Positions 10,405 through 20,434 of a stretch of DNA of 64,000 bases are shown one piece after another. Both the position numbers and the translations under genes were made by a program. Origin of the DNA: Bacteroidales bacterium (GTDB lineage Bacteria; Bacteroidota; Bacteroidia; Bacteroidales; UBA12077); assembly GCA_019038645.1 (NCBI GenBank), contig JAHOYT010000018.1, positions 1 to 64,000 of the forward strand. The letters run 5' to 3'. The notes beneath the pieces were generated by a model. The model saw only the letters and a list, made by a program, of their open reading frames with translations, did not search any database and was not told where the DNA came from. Position 1 is the stretch's first letter; each line of letters begins with the position of its first letter.

Positions 10405-10695
10405 AATGTTAAAGATTAAGGTTCACTTAATATTTACTTTATTAAAAATGAAAAGTTACGAAATTGAATGTTATTTGTCAACAGAATTATGTTTTCTGTC
10501 AAATAAATTTAAATTATTTTATATAGAATTCGATAATTAGAATTGTTTTAAATAAAAGATGTAATGCTCAGTTATATTAGGGGTTAGAGCAAAAGTATTT
10601 TAGGACATGTTCTAAGTGTTGCTATTAATAAATCAAAATTTTAAATTGAGCGATTATTTTGAAACCCATTAATTATAAACTAAGCGTTTTAAGCT

Positions 10696-11214
10696 ATGCG
10701 TGTTAAACGAATACTACAGGAAAAAGAAGCAGCCTTAAAGTCTTCTGTGGATCTGGCTTTAATTGATCCGTTAATAGAAAAATTTAAAAGCAAAAAAGGT
10801 AACCTGATTCCTATTTTACAGGGTACTCAGGATGTTTATGGATACCTGCCGAAAGAATCTTTTGTTAAAATTGCTGAACTAACAGGCTTAAAACTTAGCG
10901 AGATGTACGGTGTTGCTACATTTTACACACAGTTCAGATTAAATCCCGTTGGGAAACATATTGTTAAAGTATGTCATGGTACTGCCTGCCATGTACAAAA
11001 TGCCACTGCTATTTCTGAAGCTGTTGAAGATGCTTTAGGAATTAAAGATGGAGAAACTACTGAAGACAGACTTTTTACTTTAGAGTCTGTAGCTTGTCTT
11101 GGTTGTTGTTCTTTGGCTCCGGTTATGATGATCGGTGATGAGACTTATGCTAAACTTACAGGAAATCAGGCTGTAAAAATTGTGAAAGAAATCAAGATTA
11201 AGGAAAGTAATTAA
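10696..11214 (+). CDS. nuoE: NuoE/HydC-type [2Fe-2S] subunit
   Basis: CHGTACHVQNA and CLGCCSLAP Cys motifs; ILQGTQDVYGYLP. Confidence 0.9.
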   Translation: MRVKRILQEKEAALKSSVDLALIDPLIEKFKSKKGNLIPILQGTQDVYGYLPKESFVKIAELTGLKLSEMYGVATFYTQFRLNPVGKHIVKVCHGTACHVQNATAISEAVEDALGIKDGETTEDRLFTLESVACLGCCSLAPVMMIGDETYAKLTGNQAVKIVKEIKIKESN

Positions 11215-11248
11215 TTTATTCCTACAGGAAAAATAAAAAGAATTTAAC

Positions 11249-13027
11249 ATGGAAAAAACTAAAGTTTTAATAGGACTGGCAAGTTGCGGAATTGCTGCTG
11301 GTGCTAATAAAGTATATGATAAACTCAAAGCTTTACAAGCGGCCGACAATCTGGATATAGAACTTAAGAAAACAGGTTGCATTGGAATGTGCTATCGCGA
11401 ACCATTGGTTGAAGTAATTGATGAAACCGGTTCGTATTTGTATGGCGAAATTAACGAAGAAAAAGCAGTTGAAATATTCGATAAACACCTGAAGCAAAGT
11501 GAACCCGTAAAAGATTATATAGTCAAAAGCGATCTTTTTGAATCAAAGGATGATAATTTTTGGGAAGGACAGGTAAAAATTGCTCTTCGTAATTGTGGTG
11601 TTATCGATCCTGAAAATATTAATGAGTATGAAGAACATAATGGATATAAGGCTATTAAGAATATATTAGAAGGAAAAATTTCTAAAGAGCAGGTTATTCA
11701 AACTGTTTTGGACTCAGGTATTCGTGGCCGTGGTGGTGGTGGATTTCCAACCGGATTGAAATGGAGATTTGCTCAAAAGAATGAAGCTGATACAAAATAC
11801 ATTATTTGTAATGCCGATGAAGGTGACCCGGGAGCTTTTATGGATCGTTCATTATTGGAAGGTGATCCTCACGCAGTTATAGAAGGATTGGTAATTGGTT
11901 CTTATGCAATTGGAGCCAGCGAAGGAGTTATATATTGTCGTGCTGAGTATCCTCTTGCAATTAAACGATTAAATATTGCTATTGGTCAGGCCAGAGAAAA
12001 AGGATACTTAGGAAAAGATATTATGGGAGTTAAAGGATTTAACTTCAATTTATATGTTAAAGAAGGTGCAGGAGCGTTTGTTTGTGGTGAAGAAACTGCA
12101 CTTATGGCTTCAATTGAAGGCGAGCGCGGAATGCCGCGTAAACGTCCGCCATTTCCTGCAGAAGCAGGATTATGGGGCAAACCATCCAATATTAATAATG
12201 TTGAGACATTCGCAAATATTCCATATATCTTATTGAATGGTGCAGAATCGTTTGCAAAATACGGAACAGAAAAAAGTAAGGGAACTAAAGTTTTCGCTTT
12301 AACAGGTAAGATTAATCATGGTGGTTCTGTTGAGGTTCCCATGGGAGTTTCCATAAAAGATATCATCTTTAAATTAGGTGGTGGAATAACCGATGGTAAA
12401 AAATTTAAAGCCGTTCAGCTCGGTGGTCCGTCTGGTGGTTGTATCCCTGAATATCTTGCAGATACAATTGTTGATTACGATTCTGTAAATGCAACCGGAG
12501 CCATTATGGGATCAGGAGGTATGGTTGTAATGGACGAAACAACCTGTATGGTTGATATCGCACGGTTTTTTCTTGATTTTACATGTAAGGAATCATGTGG
12601 AAAATGTACTTTCTGTCGTGTGGGAACAAAGCGTATGTTAGAAATTCTGGAAAGAATTACTCAGGGTGAAGGTAAAGAAGGTGATATTGAAAAACTTGAA
12701 GAATTAGCTTATCAGATTAAAGATAATTCCCTTTGTGGATTGGGACAAACAGCACCAAATCCTGTTTTAACTACCATAAAGTATTTCCGTCATGAATATG
12801 AAGCTCATATAAAGGATAAAAAATGTCCTGCTTTAAATTGTAAAAAACTAATTACTTATACTGTAAATCCTGAAACATGTACAGGTTGTACAGTTTGTGC
12901 AAAAAACTGTCCTACAGATGCAATCGACGGAGCAAGAAAAGAGTTGCATTTTATCCGTCAGGATGCATGTATTCAGTGTGGCATGTGTTTTAGTAAGTGT
13001 AAGTTTGATGCTATTACTTTATCATAA
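11249..13027 (+). CDS. nuoF: NuoF/HydB-type flavoprotein with C-terminal 2[4Fe-4S] ferredoxin domain
   Basis: N-terminal thioredoxin-like 2Fe-2S domain; GRGGGGFPTGLKW; NADEGDPGAFMDR; ESCGKCTFCRVGT; C-terminal CTGCTVCAKNCP and CIQCGMCFSKC. Confidence 0.92.
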   Translation: MEKTKVLIGLASCGIAAGANKVYDKLKALQAADNLDIELKKTGCIGMCYREPLVEVIDETGSYLYGEINEEKAVEIFDKHLKQSEPVKDYIVKSDLFESKDDNFWEGQVKIALRNCGVIDPENINEYEEHNGYKAIKNILEGKISKEQVIQTVLDSGIRGRGGGGFPTGLKWRFAQKNEADTKYIICNADEGDPGAFMDRSLLEGDPHAVIEGLVIGSYAIGASEGVIYCRAEYPLAIKRLNIAIGQAREKGYLGKDIMGVKGFNFNLYVKEGAGAFVCGEETALMASIEGERGMPRKRPPFPAEAGLWGKPSNINNVETFANIPYILLNGAESFAKYGTEKSKGTKVFALTGKINHGGSVEVPMGVSIKDIIFKLGGGITDGKKFKAVQLGGPSGGCIPEYLADTIVDYDSVNATGAIMGSGGMVVMDETTCMVDIARFFLDFTCKESCGKCTFCRVGTKRMLEILERITQGEGKEGDIEKLEELAYQIKDNSLCGLGQTAPNPVLTTIKYFRHEYEAHIKDKKCPALNCKKLITYTVNPETCTGCTVCAKNCPTDAIDGARKELHFIRQDACIQCGMCFSKCKFDAITLS

Positions 13028-13079
13028 TTTCAAGCTTTAAATGATAATTTAAAAATCGTTAACCAAATTAGAAAAGAAA

Positions 13080-16000
13080 ATGAGCGATCAACTAAATATA
13101 ATTCTTAACGGAAGAAACGTTAAAGGGAATCCCGGTGAAACTATTCTTCAGCTAGCAAAACGATACGGAATTGAGATTCCAACCTTATGTAACGATCCGC
13201 GTCTAAAGCCTTTCTCATCATGTTTTGTATGTGTTGTTGAAGTTGAAGGGATGAAAGGAATGCAATCATCCTGTTCAACAAAGATTCAGGAAGGAATGAA
13301 AGTAGAAACAGAAAACGGTAAAGTTAAAAAAGCACGTAAAACAGCACTGGATTTATTGGTAAGTAATCACTATGCCGATTGCGAAGCGCCTTGTAAGCAA
13401 ACTTGTCCTGCAGGTGTCGATGTACAAGGTTACATTTCATTAATAGAGAAAGGACTTTACAGTGATGCAATAGGTTTAATAAAAGAAACCAATCCGTTGC
13501 CTGCAATTTGCGGTAGGGTTTGTGTTCGACCTTGTGAAGTTGCTTGTCGTCGTAATCATTTAAACGAAGGTGCTGCTGTAGGTATTGATTATATGAAACG
13601 TTTTGCTGCCGATCAGGATTTACTTTCTGAAACAAGATATATCCCGGAAATAGCACCAACAACCGGAAAAAAAGTGGCAATAATTGGTGCTGGACCAGGT
13701 GGATTATCAACAGCATACTTTTTACAACAAAAAGGACATCAGTGTGATATATTCGAAGCTGCACCAAACCCTGGAGGTTGGTTACGTTATGGTATTCCTG
13801 AGTATCGTTTACCTAATGATATTTTAGATAAAGAGGTAGCGGCTGTAACTGAATTAGGAACAAAAATATTTTATAATAAAAAATTAGGAGATAATCTTAC
13901 TTATAAAGAATTAAAGCAAGATTACGATTCAGTAATCTTGACTATCGGATCGCAGAGGGGAACATTAATTGGTTGTGAAGGCGATGATGCAGAAAATGTT
14001 TATTCCGGGATTGATTTCCTTAGAAATATGGAAATTACGGGTCAGAAATATGACTTTGCCGGAAAAACTGTTGCTGTTGTAGGTGGTGGTAATACAGCTA
14101 TGGATTGCTGTCGTACATCATTGCGTTGTGGTGCCGAAAAAGTTTATGTAATTTATCGTCGTACTGAAAAAGAAATGCCAGCTAATCCAATCGAGATACA
14201 CGAATCAAAGGTTGAAGGTGTTGAATACTTATTTCTTACAAATCCGACAAAAGTAAATAAAGACAAGGATGGGAAGTTAAAATCGATGACTTGCCTTAAA
14301 ATGGAATTAGGCGAGCCTGATGCTTCAGGTCGTCGTCGTCCTGTACCAATTGAAGGCTCTGAATTTGAGATTGAACTGGATTATGCCTTAGCTGCAATTG
14401 GACAAAAAACAGAAGTAAATTTCTTAGATGATATTAATGAACATGCTACCGATGGTAAATTAGAAGTAAATCGTTGGGGCGACATTGATGCTGATAAACA
14501 AACATTACAAACAGGTGAAAAATCAATATTTGCAGCTGGTGATGGTGTGTCCGGCCCTGCTACAATTATTGAGGCAGTAGCTCAGGCTAAAATAGCAAGT
14601 CGAAGCTGTCATCAATATTTAACGGGATTAAAAATAGAACCGGAACCAAAAGAATTTATTAGCCGCAGAGATAATTTTAAAGAATTAACTTCAGATGATT
14701 TCTTAGGGAGATATCAAAACCAAATTCGCGAAGAGATGCCTGTTCTTCCTGCAGACGATCGTGTTAATTTTAAAGAAGTAGAATTAGGTTATGCTGATGA
14801 AATAGTTGCAAAACACGAAGCTGAACGTTGTTTTGAGTGTGGTTGTACAGAATTTCATACTTGTGACCTGAAAAAGTATTCAACACAATACGATGCTGAT
14901 CAGAAGCATTTCGAAGGTGAATTTCATGCACATGAGCTTGATTTTTCACATCCGTTTATTGAGATAGATAATAACAAGTGTATTCTTTGTGCACGTTGTG
15001 TAAGAATTTGTAAGGAAGTGGTTGGAGCAAATGCACTGGGATTGGTAAACCGGGGTTTCGATACTTATGTTGCTCCAGGTATGGGGAATTCACTAACCGA
15101 AACGGACTGTGAGTCATGTGGATTATGTATTTCAACTTGTCCTACAGGTGCGATTACTGAAAATGTTGCTTTTAAACCCGGACCGGTTAAAATGGATATC
15201 GTAAACACTATATGTAATTATTGTTCAGTTGGTTGCGAAGTTGAATATCATCATAAATCTGAGTTTGTCTGGAAAGCAACAGGTAAAGAAGGACAAATTA
15301 ATAAAGATGGAAATATTTGCCGTTATCCTAAATTTGGGTATGGTATTATGAATGATGCTAAGCGACTAACTCAGCCATTACTAAAAGTTGATGGTAATTT
15401 TGAAGTAATAAGCTGGCAAAAAGCTTTTGATATTATTGCGGACGAAATAAAGGGAACAGATCCTGACGAAAATGGATTCTTTGCAGGAGCACGTTTAAGC
15501 AATGAAGAAATGTATATGATTCAAAAACTTGCACGTGTTGGAGTAAAAACCAATAATGTAACAAGTTTCCATTACGATGGTCAGGGAAGATGGTACGGTC
15601 AGAATTCCGAAGTAAATGTTCCGTTCGAGCAAATCCAGGACGCAAGCAGAATCTTTTTATTAGGTTCGGAAGTGAATATGGATAATGCGGTTGTTAGCTT
15701 CATGATTAACAATGCCCGTGAAACTAAAAGTACTCCTGTTGAATTAGTTACAAACAAGGAGTTAAGTGCACTGGAGCATAAAGTAGATAAAACAGTAAAG
15801 GTTAAATCGTATTATCATTTCATAAAAGCAGTTAATTATTATTTAATAGAAAAAGGATTGCATAACGCTCTGTTTATTAAAGATAACTGTAATGGATTTG
15901 ATGAATATAAGAAAGATTTAGTTAAAGAAAACTACGAAGAATTAATTAAGGAATCAGGAGTTTGTTGCAAAGAATCTATTGAAGAATTTGCTGAAAAATA

Positions 16001-16814
16001 CAATAACGAGATAAATGCCATTCTTATTTTTTCTGAAAAAGAAGTTTCTTCAAATGTAAGCCGGGAATTATTTAACTTAGCAATGATAACAGGTAAGTTA
16101 GGAAAAACTGCAAATGGACTTATTTCGCTTAAAGAAAAGAATAACTCACAGGGAATTTTCGATATGGGAATTTCTACAAAAAATGGCGTTGGAAATGTTG
16201 ATCTTGGAAATAAAAAATACATTGAAAAATTAGCAAAACGATGGAATATTTCTGAATTTCCGGATGTAAATGATAAATGCATGAGAGAACAATTAAACGA
16301 TGGTTTAATTAAGAAATTCTATATTTTTGGTGAAGATCCTGTTGGATGTACAACTGATAATGCTAAAGTTCAAAAGTGGTTTGGGGATGCAGAATTTATC
16401 ATGGTTCAGGATTACTTTATGACAGAAACAGCTAAACAAGCGAATCTTATTCTTCCGGCAGTTTTCCCTGTTGAAACATCAGGTAGTTTTACAAATACAC
16501 AAAAAAGTATTCAGATATTTGAGAAACAATTTAATGGTAAAGTTGAAATAGAAAACTATATGCAACTTGTGCAGATATTTAATCAGCTTTCAGAAACTAA
16601 GATTGAATCAGTTGATGATGTCAGAACAGAAATATTTGAATTATTACAGGATATCGACAAGAAAGAAAACCACGAATTCATTTATACTGAAAAGGATAAT
16701 TTGAATAAACTCTTTAAACATGGCTGCGACTTTGTTGTTAAATACTTTGATGAACATTTTAAGGAGTCATTTGAAATGAATCAGGTAAAAACTAAAGATG
16801 CTATTGAAAAGTAA
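13080..16814 (+). CDS. Fusion: NuoG-like 2Fe-2S domain + GltD/Nfn-like FAD/NAD(P) oxidoreductase + 2[4Fe-4S] ferredoxin + molybdopterin-oxidoreductase-fold domain
   Basis: 1244 aa; PTLCNDPRLKPFSSCFVCVVEVEG; CKQTCPAGVDVQGYI and GRVCVRPCEVACRR; AIIGAGPGGLSTAYFL and VAVVGGGNTAMDC; CILCARCVRIC and CESCGLCISTCP; CNYCSVGCEV...GNICRYPKFGYG. Confidence 0.88.
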   Translation: MSDQLNIILNGRNVKGNPGETILQLAKRYGIEIPTLCNDPRLKPFSSCFVCVVEVEGMKGMQSSCSTKIQEGMKVETENGKVKKARKTALDLLVSNHYADCEAPCKQTCPAGVDVQGYISLIEKGLYSDAIGLIKETNPLPAICGRVCVRPCEVACRRNHLNEGAAVGIDYMKRFAADQDLLSETRYIPEIAPTTGKKVAIIGAGPGGLSTAYFLQQKGHQCDIFEAAPNPGGWLRYGIPEYRLPNDILDKEVAAVTELGTKIFYNKKLGDNLTYKELKQDYDSVILTIGSQRGTLIGCEGDDAENVYSGIDFLRNMEITGQKYDFAGKTVAVVGGGNTAMDCCRTSLRCGAEKVYVIYRRTEKEMPANPIEIHESKVEGVEYLFLTNPTKVNKDKDGKLKSMTCLKMELGEPDASGRRRPVPIEGSEFEIELDYALAAIGQKTEVNFLDDINEHATDGKLEVNRWGDIDADKQTLQTGEKSIFAAGDGVSGPATIIEAVAQAKIASRSCHQYLTGLKIEPEPKEFISRRDNFKELTSDDFLGRYQNQIREEMPVLPADDRVNFKEVELGYADEIVAKHEAERCFECGCTEFHTCDLKKYSTQYDADQKHFEGEFHAHELDFSHPFIEIDNNKCILCARCVRICKEVVGANALGLVNRGFDTYVAPGMGNSLTETDCESCGLCISTCPTGAITENVAFKPGPVKMDIVNTICNYCSVGCEVEYHHKSEFVWKATGKEGQINKDGNICRYPKFGYGIMNDAKRLTQPLLKVDGNFEVISWQKAFDIIADEIKGTDPDENGFFAGARLSNEEMYMIQKLARVGVKTNNVTSFHYDGQGRWYGQNSEVNVPFEQIQDASRIFLLGSEVNMDNAVVSFMINNARETKSTPVELVTNKELSALEHKVDKTVKVKSYYHFIKAVNYYLIEKGLHNALFIKDNCNGFDEYKKDLVKENYEELIKESGVCCKESIEEFAEKYNNEINAILIFSEKEVSSNVSRELFNLAMITGKLGKTANGLISLKEKNNSQGIFDMGISTKNGVGNVDLGNKKYIEKLAKRWNISEFPDVNDKCMREQLNDGLIKKFYIFGEDPVGCTTDNAKVQKWFGDAEFIMVQDYFMTETAKQANLILPAVFPVETSGSFTNTQKSIQIFEKQFNGKVEIENYMQLVQIFNQLSETKIESVDDVRTEIFELLQDIDKKENHEFIYTEKDNLNKLFKHGCDFVVKYFDEHFKESFEMNQVKTKDAIEK

Positions 16815-16842
16815 TAATGTTATAAGATAAAAATATATCAAT

Positions 16843-17298
16843 ATGAATGAATTTAAATCGATTGATGATGTTCTTGATTTTGCCATAAGTGCAGAACAGG
16901 AAGCTGTTGATTTTTATAATCAATTAGCTGAAAATTCAAAAACTGAAGATATGCGTTTTGTGTTTGCTTCATTTGCCCAGGAAGAAATTAATCACAAAGC
17001 ACGATTAACTCAGATTAAACAAGAAGGTTCGTTTAAAGTTGAACCAAAGGAAATTCAGGATCTGAAAATAAGTGATTATATTGCTGATGTACAGATCACT
17101 CCGAATATGAGCTATCAGGAAGCACTGATAGTTGCAATGGGTAAAGAGAAAGCAGCTTTTAAGCTTTATTACGATTTAGCTAAACGTGCCGAAAATGAAG
17201 GAATGAGAGATGTGTTTATATCCTTGGCTCAGGAAGAATCCAAGCATAAGTTAAGATTCGAAATAGAGTATGACGAATACGTACTAAGAGAAAATTAG
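16843..17298 (+). CDS. Ferritin-like (rubrerythrin-type diiron) protein
   Basis: Repeated E...EExxH pattern: AEQEAVDFYNQL, FAQEEINHKARL, KEKAAFKLYYDL, LAQEESKHKLRF. Confidence 0.85.
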   Translation: MNEFKSIDDVLDFAISAEQEAVDFYNQLAENSKTEDMRFVFASFAQEEINHKARLTQIKQEGSFKVEPKEIQDLKISDYIADVQITPNMSYQEALIVAMGKEKAAFKLYYDLAKRAENEGMRDVFISLAQEESKHKLRFEIEYDEYVLREN

Positions 17299-17441
17299 AA
17301 CTTTAAGTAATGCTTTTTCAGCAATTTAATTTTGAAGTTTTTTTTATTGACTGACTTCATGTAATTTTGTGAATGATATTTTATTTATAACACAATTTTT
17401 ATCTTTTATATAGGTTAATTAACTAGAAAATAAGTTTATAA

Positions 17442-19436
17442 GTGAGAAGAATAACCCTAATATTAATTTTACTTTCATTAATTCTTAATCATTCTTTTGC
17501 TCAAAGCGATACGGTTATAGTAGTAAAATCGAAGGATAAAGTAATTATCGGCGGACAGGTTTATTATGTTCATATTGTTAAAAAAGGAGAAACTCTCTTT
17601 TCACTAAGTAATGCCTATGATGTTACACAAAAGGAAATAGCAAAAGAAAATCCGGAGATTTTTCTGGGGTTTCAAATTGGACAGGCACTTAAAATACCTT
17701 TTACAGAAAAAGATAATGAATCCAATGATAGAGATTCTAAAAAGGATTTTATATATCACCGGGTGAAAAAAGGACAAACCTTGTATTCATTATCGAAGAA
17801 ATATAATGTTTCCCAGGAAGATATTATTGCCTGCAATCCAACTGTGCGTTATGGTGTTAACGAAAATCAGATAGTTAAAATTCCTAAATCAAAGGATGTT
17901 GTAGAAGCCATTCAGTTTCCGGTTAGCGAAACATTTAATGACACTATTCGCGTTGCAAGTCAGTTCATATATTATACTGTTAAAACGAAAGACACAGTTT
18001 ACTCTTTAACGCGATTTTATAATATTACTGAAGATATTCTTATTGAACATAATCCATTTGTTAGCGGGGGTTTAAAAGTAGGACAGATATTAAAAATCCC
18101 GGCTGTTATAGATATTGAAAGTGCTACCGTATTAATAAAACCTGATGAAGAATCAGGAGATACAATTTTGTATGAAAAAAGAGCGTCGGTTGCATATTCT
18201 GATTCAATGTATATTCCGGACTGTGAAAAAATAACATGGGAACAAAATGAACCATATCAGGTTGCACTTTTACTGCCATTTTATCTTGATAAAAACGATG
18301 AGGAATTTTATGTTGATTCATCAGAAGTGAACGATTCAGGAGAAAAAATATACGAGAAAGTATTTTATAACCCGTTTCACATCTATCCCAGGTCTTTGAA
18401 TTTTGTTGAGTTTTACGAAGGCTTTTTAATGGCGGTTGATTCATTAAAGCAAAATGGTTTATCAATTAATTTACACGTTTACGATACAGAAAAAGATACA
18501 GCCAGAATAAGGGAAATTTTAAGTTTCCCGGAGTTTGGTAGCACTGATTTAATAATTGGGCCGATATATAGTAATGAGATAAAACTTGTTTCAGGATTCT
18601 CAAAAGAAAATCACATAAAGATGATTTCTCCTTTATCTGATAATTTAAGTTTGGTTAATGAAAATCCTTATTTATTTCAGGTTTACCCATCCCATAACTC
18701 ACAAATAGATGAGTTTGCAAAATTCATTTCTGGTTTCGGCCATAAAAATATTGTTCTGGTGCATAACGGAGATAGTCTGGGATATAGTAATATTCAGATG
18801 GTTAAGGATAAAATATTTAATAATTTGTCCATTGATACACTTGTGAATAATATTCAGTTTAAAGAAGTTGTTTTCGTCGATAGTATTAACGTACTGGAGC
18901 ACGCATTAAATGAAGAAATCGAAAATGTGTTTATTATTCCTTCAAACGAAGAAGCATTTGTTACAGATGTTGTAACAAATTTGAATACGCTTAAAGCATT
19001 CGGGCATCAGGTTAGTGTGGTTGGATTATCGCGTTGGCAACGTTTCAGAAATATTGATCCTGAATATTATTTTAACCTGGAATTATGTATTGCTTCACCA
19101 TTTTTTATAGATTATCACGAAAGGGATGTTAAAAACTTTATTTTAAAGTATCGCGATATATATAGAACAGAACCAAACCAAATGGCAATACATGCTTATG
19201 ATGTCGGTTTATATTTCCTTACAGCAATGATGTATTACGGGAAAAATTTTGAACAATGTATTTATAACCATAGCATGGATTTGTTACAGGCAGATTACAG
19301 ATTTGTTAAGTGGTATAAAACATCAGGGTATGAAAATGTTGATGTTGATATTATAAAATATTTCGATGGTTATAATATTTTTAGAATAGACGATACTAAG
19401 AAAAGTATACTCCCTGTTTCACACAGTTTTGAATAA
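17442..19436 (+). CDS. LysM-repeat protein with C-terminal periplasmic-binding-protein-like domain
   Basis: Three LysM repeats (VKKGETLFSLSNAYDVT, VKKGQTLYSLSKKYNVS, VKTKDTVYSLTRFYNIT); C-terminal ABC-substrate-binding-like region; GTG start. Confidence 0.85.
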   Translation: MRRITLILILLSLILNHSFAQSDTVIVVKSKDKVIIGGQVYYVHIVKKGETLFSLSNAYDVTQKEIAKENPEIFLGFQIGQALKIPFTEKDNESNDRDSKKDFIYHRVKKGQTLYSLSKKYNVSQEDIIACNPTVRYGVNENQIVKIPKSKDVVEAIQFPVSETFNDTIRVASQFIYYTVKTKDTVYSLTRFYNITEDILIEHNPFVSGGLKVGQILKIPAVIDIESATVLIKPDEESGDTILYEKRASVAYSDSMYIPDCEKITWEQNEPYQVALLLPFYLDKNDEEFYVDSSEVNDSGEKIYEKVFYNPFHIYPRSLNFVEFYEGFLMAVDSLKQNGLSINLHVYDTEKDTARIREILSFPEFGSTDLIIGPIYSNEIKLVSGFSKENHIKMISPLSDNLSLVNENPYLFQVYPSHNSQIDEFAKFISGFGHKNIVLVHNGDSLGYSNIQMVKDKIFNNLSIDTLVNNIQFKEVVFVDSINVLEHALNEEIENVFIIPSNEEAFVTDVVTNLNTLKAFGHQVSVVGLSRWQRFRNIDPEYYFNLELCIASPFFIDYHERDVKNFILKYRDIYRTEPNQMAIHAYDVGLYFLTAMMYYGKNFEQCIYNHSMDLLQADYRFVKWYKTSGYENVDVDIIKYFDGYNIFRIDDTKKSILPVSHSFE

Positions 19437-19468
19437 AAAACCATAAATATAAGTTTACAATAATTCCG

Positions 19469-19499
19469 CACTCTTTTACTCAAAAGGGTGTTTTTTTTT
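19469..19499 (+). terminator. Rho-independent terminator
   Basis: CACTCTTTTactcAAAAGGGTG followed by T9. Confidence 0.8.
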
Positions 19500-19573
19500 A
19501 GATAAAAGATTTTGATTTTAAAATATTTACCTATATCTTACTCTAAAATTCATCTTAATTTTATTATAATTTT

Positions 19574-19852
19574 ATGGCAAGTTGCAGAGACATAAAGAAG
19601 GATATTAATTTTCTGGCTAATCAAATGATAAACGAATGTTTTTCTTTTATGGAGTATTCGCCTGTAAATAATCAGGAGAATGTTTTGGATATTTTACATG
19701 ATGTTGAACAGCTTCGCCGCAATTTATTGTTTAAGGTGAATAATCCTCCTGAAAATGGCAGTATCAAAGAGCATTGTAGAAATATTATTAGTGAGATGTA
19801 TGAAACAAATATGAAATTACTTGACGAGCTAAATAGTTTATCTGATAAGTAG
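19574..19852 (+). CDS. Small helical hypothetical protein
   Basis: 92 aa ORF followed by a good terminator. Confidence 0.5.
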   Translation: MASCRDIKKDINFLANQMINECFSFMEYSPVNNQENVLDILHDVEQLRRNLLFKVNNPPENGSIKEHCRNIISEMYETNMKLLDELNSLSDK

Positions 19853-19854
19853 AT

Positions 19855-19878
19855 GCCGGAAAAATCCGGTTTTTTTTT
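19855..19878 (+). terminator. Rho-independent terminator
   Basis: CCGGA aaaa TCCGG followed by T9. Confidence 0.85.
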
Positions 19879-20044
19879 GTTCATTTTTGGATTTTAATTT
19901 TATATCTTCTCAATCAATTTTTACAGACTGAATAACAAATTCAGTATCCCATTTCTTAAACGAACCAGTTTAATTTTAATCCTGGTACAAGAGATTCTAA
20001 ATTTATTTTATTACTATATTTTGATAGATTGTATAGGAGGAATT

Positions 20045-20434
20045 TCAGGCACAAAAAGATTCAATAGCATTTATAATTTTGTTAAACGAATATGGTTTAG
20101 TTAATAGTTGATTAAAACCGGCGTCGCTATAGCTTTCAAAGAAATCATCTGGATTATGAGCCGTCAGAGCAATAATAGGTAATTTATTTTTAGGGGAGGA
20201 CATCATGGTTCTGATATACTTTGTCGTTTCAATTCCATTCATAACAGGCATTTCGATATCCATGAGAATAATATCAATATCTTCATTTTGAATGATGTCA
20301 ATTGCTTCTTTCCCATTTGCAGCTTCTTTGATTACGCCACATAAATCCTGAATAATTTCTTTAAGCAATAGTCTATTTATAAATATATCATCAACAATTA
20401 AAAAGTTATATTTTTTCATACTATAATTACCCAA
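20045..20434 (-). CDS. Single-domain response regulator (CheY-like receiver)
   Basis: LIVDD, ILMDIEMPVMNG, IALTAH, LLTKPYS. Confidence 0.9.
   Translation of the reverse strand: MGNYSMKKYNFLIVDDIFINRLLLKEIIQDLCGVIKEAANGKEAIDIIQNEDIDIILMDIEMPVMNGIETTKYIRTMMSSPKNKLPIIALTAHNPDDFFESYSDAGFNQLLTKPYSFNKIINAIESFCA

Noticed and set aside
13324-13767. 147-aa minus-strand ORF inside the large fusion subunit
   Set aside because: Antisense to a strongly supported CDS; low-complexity composition with no recognizable domain.
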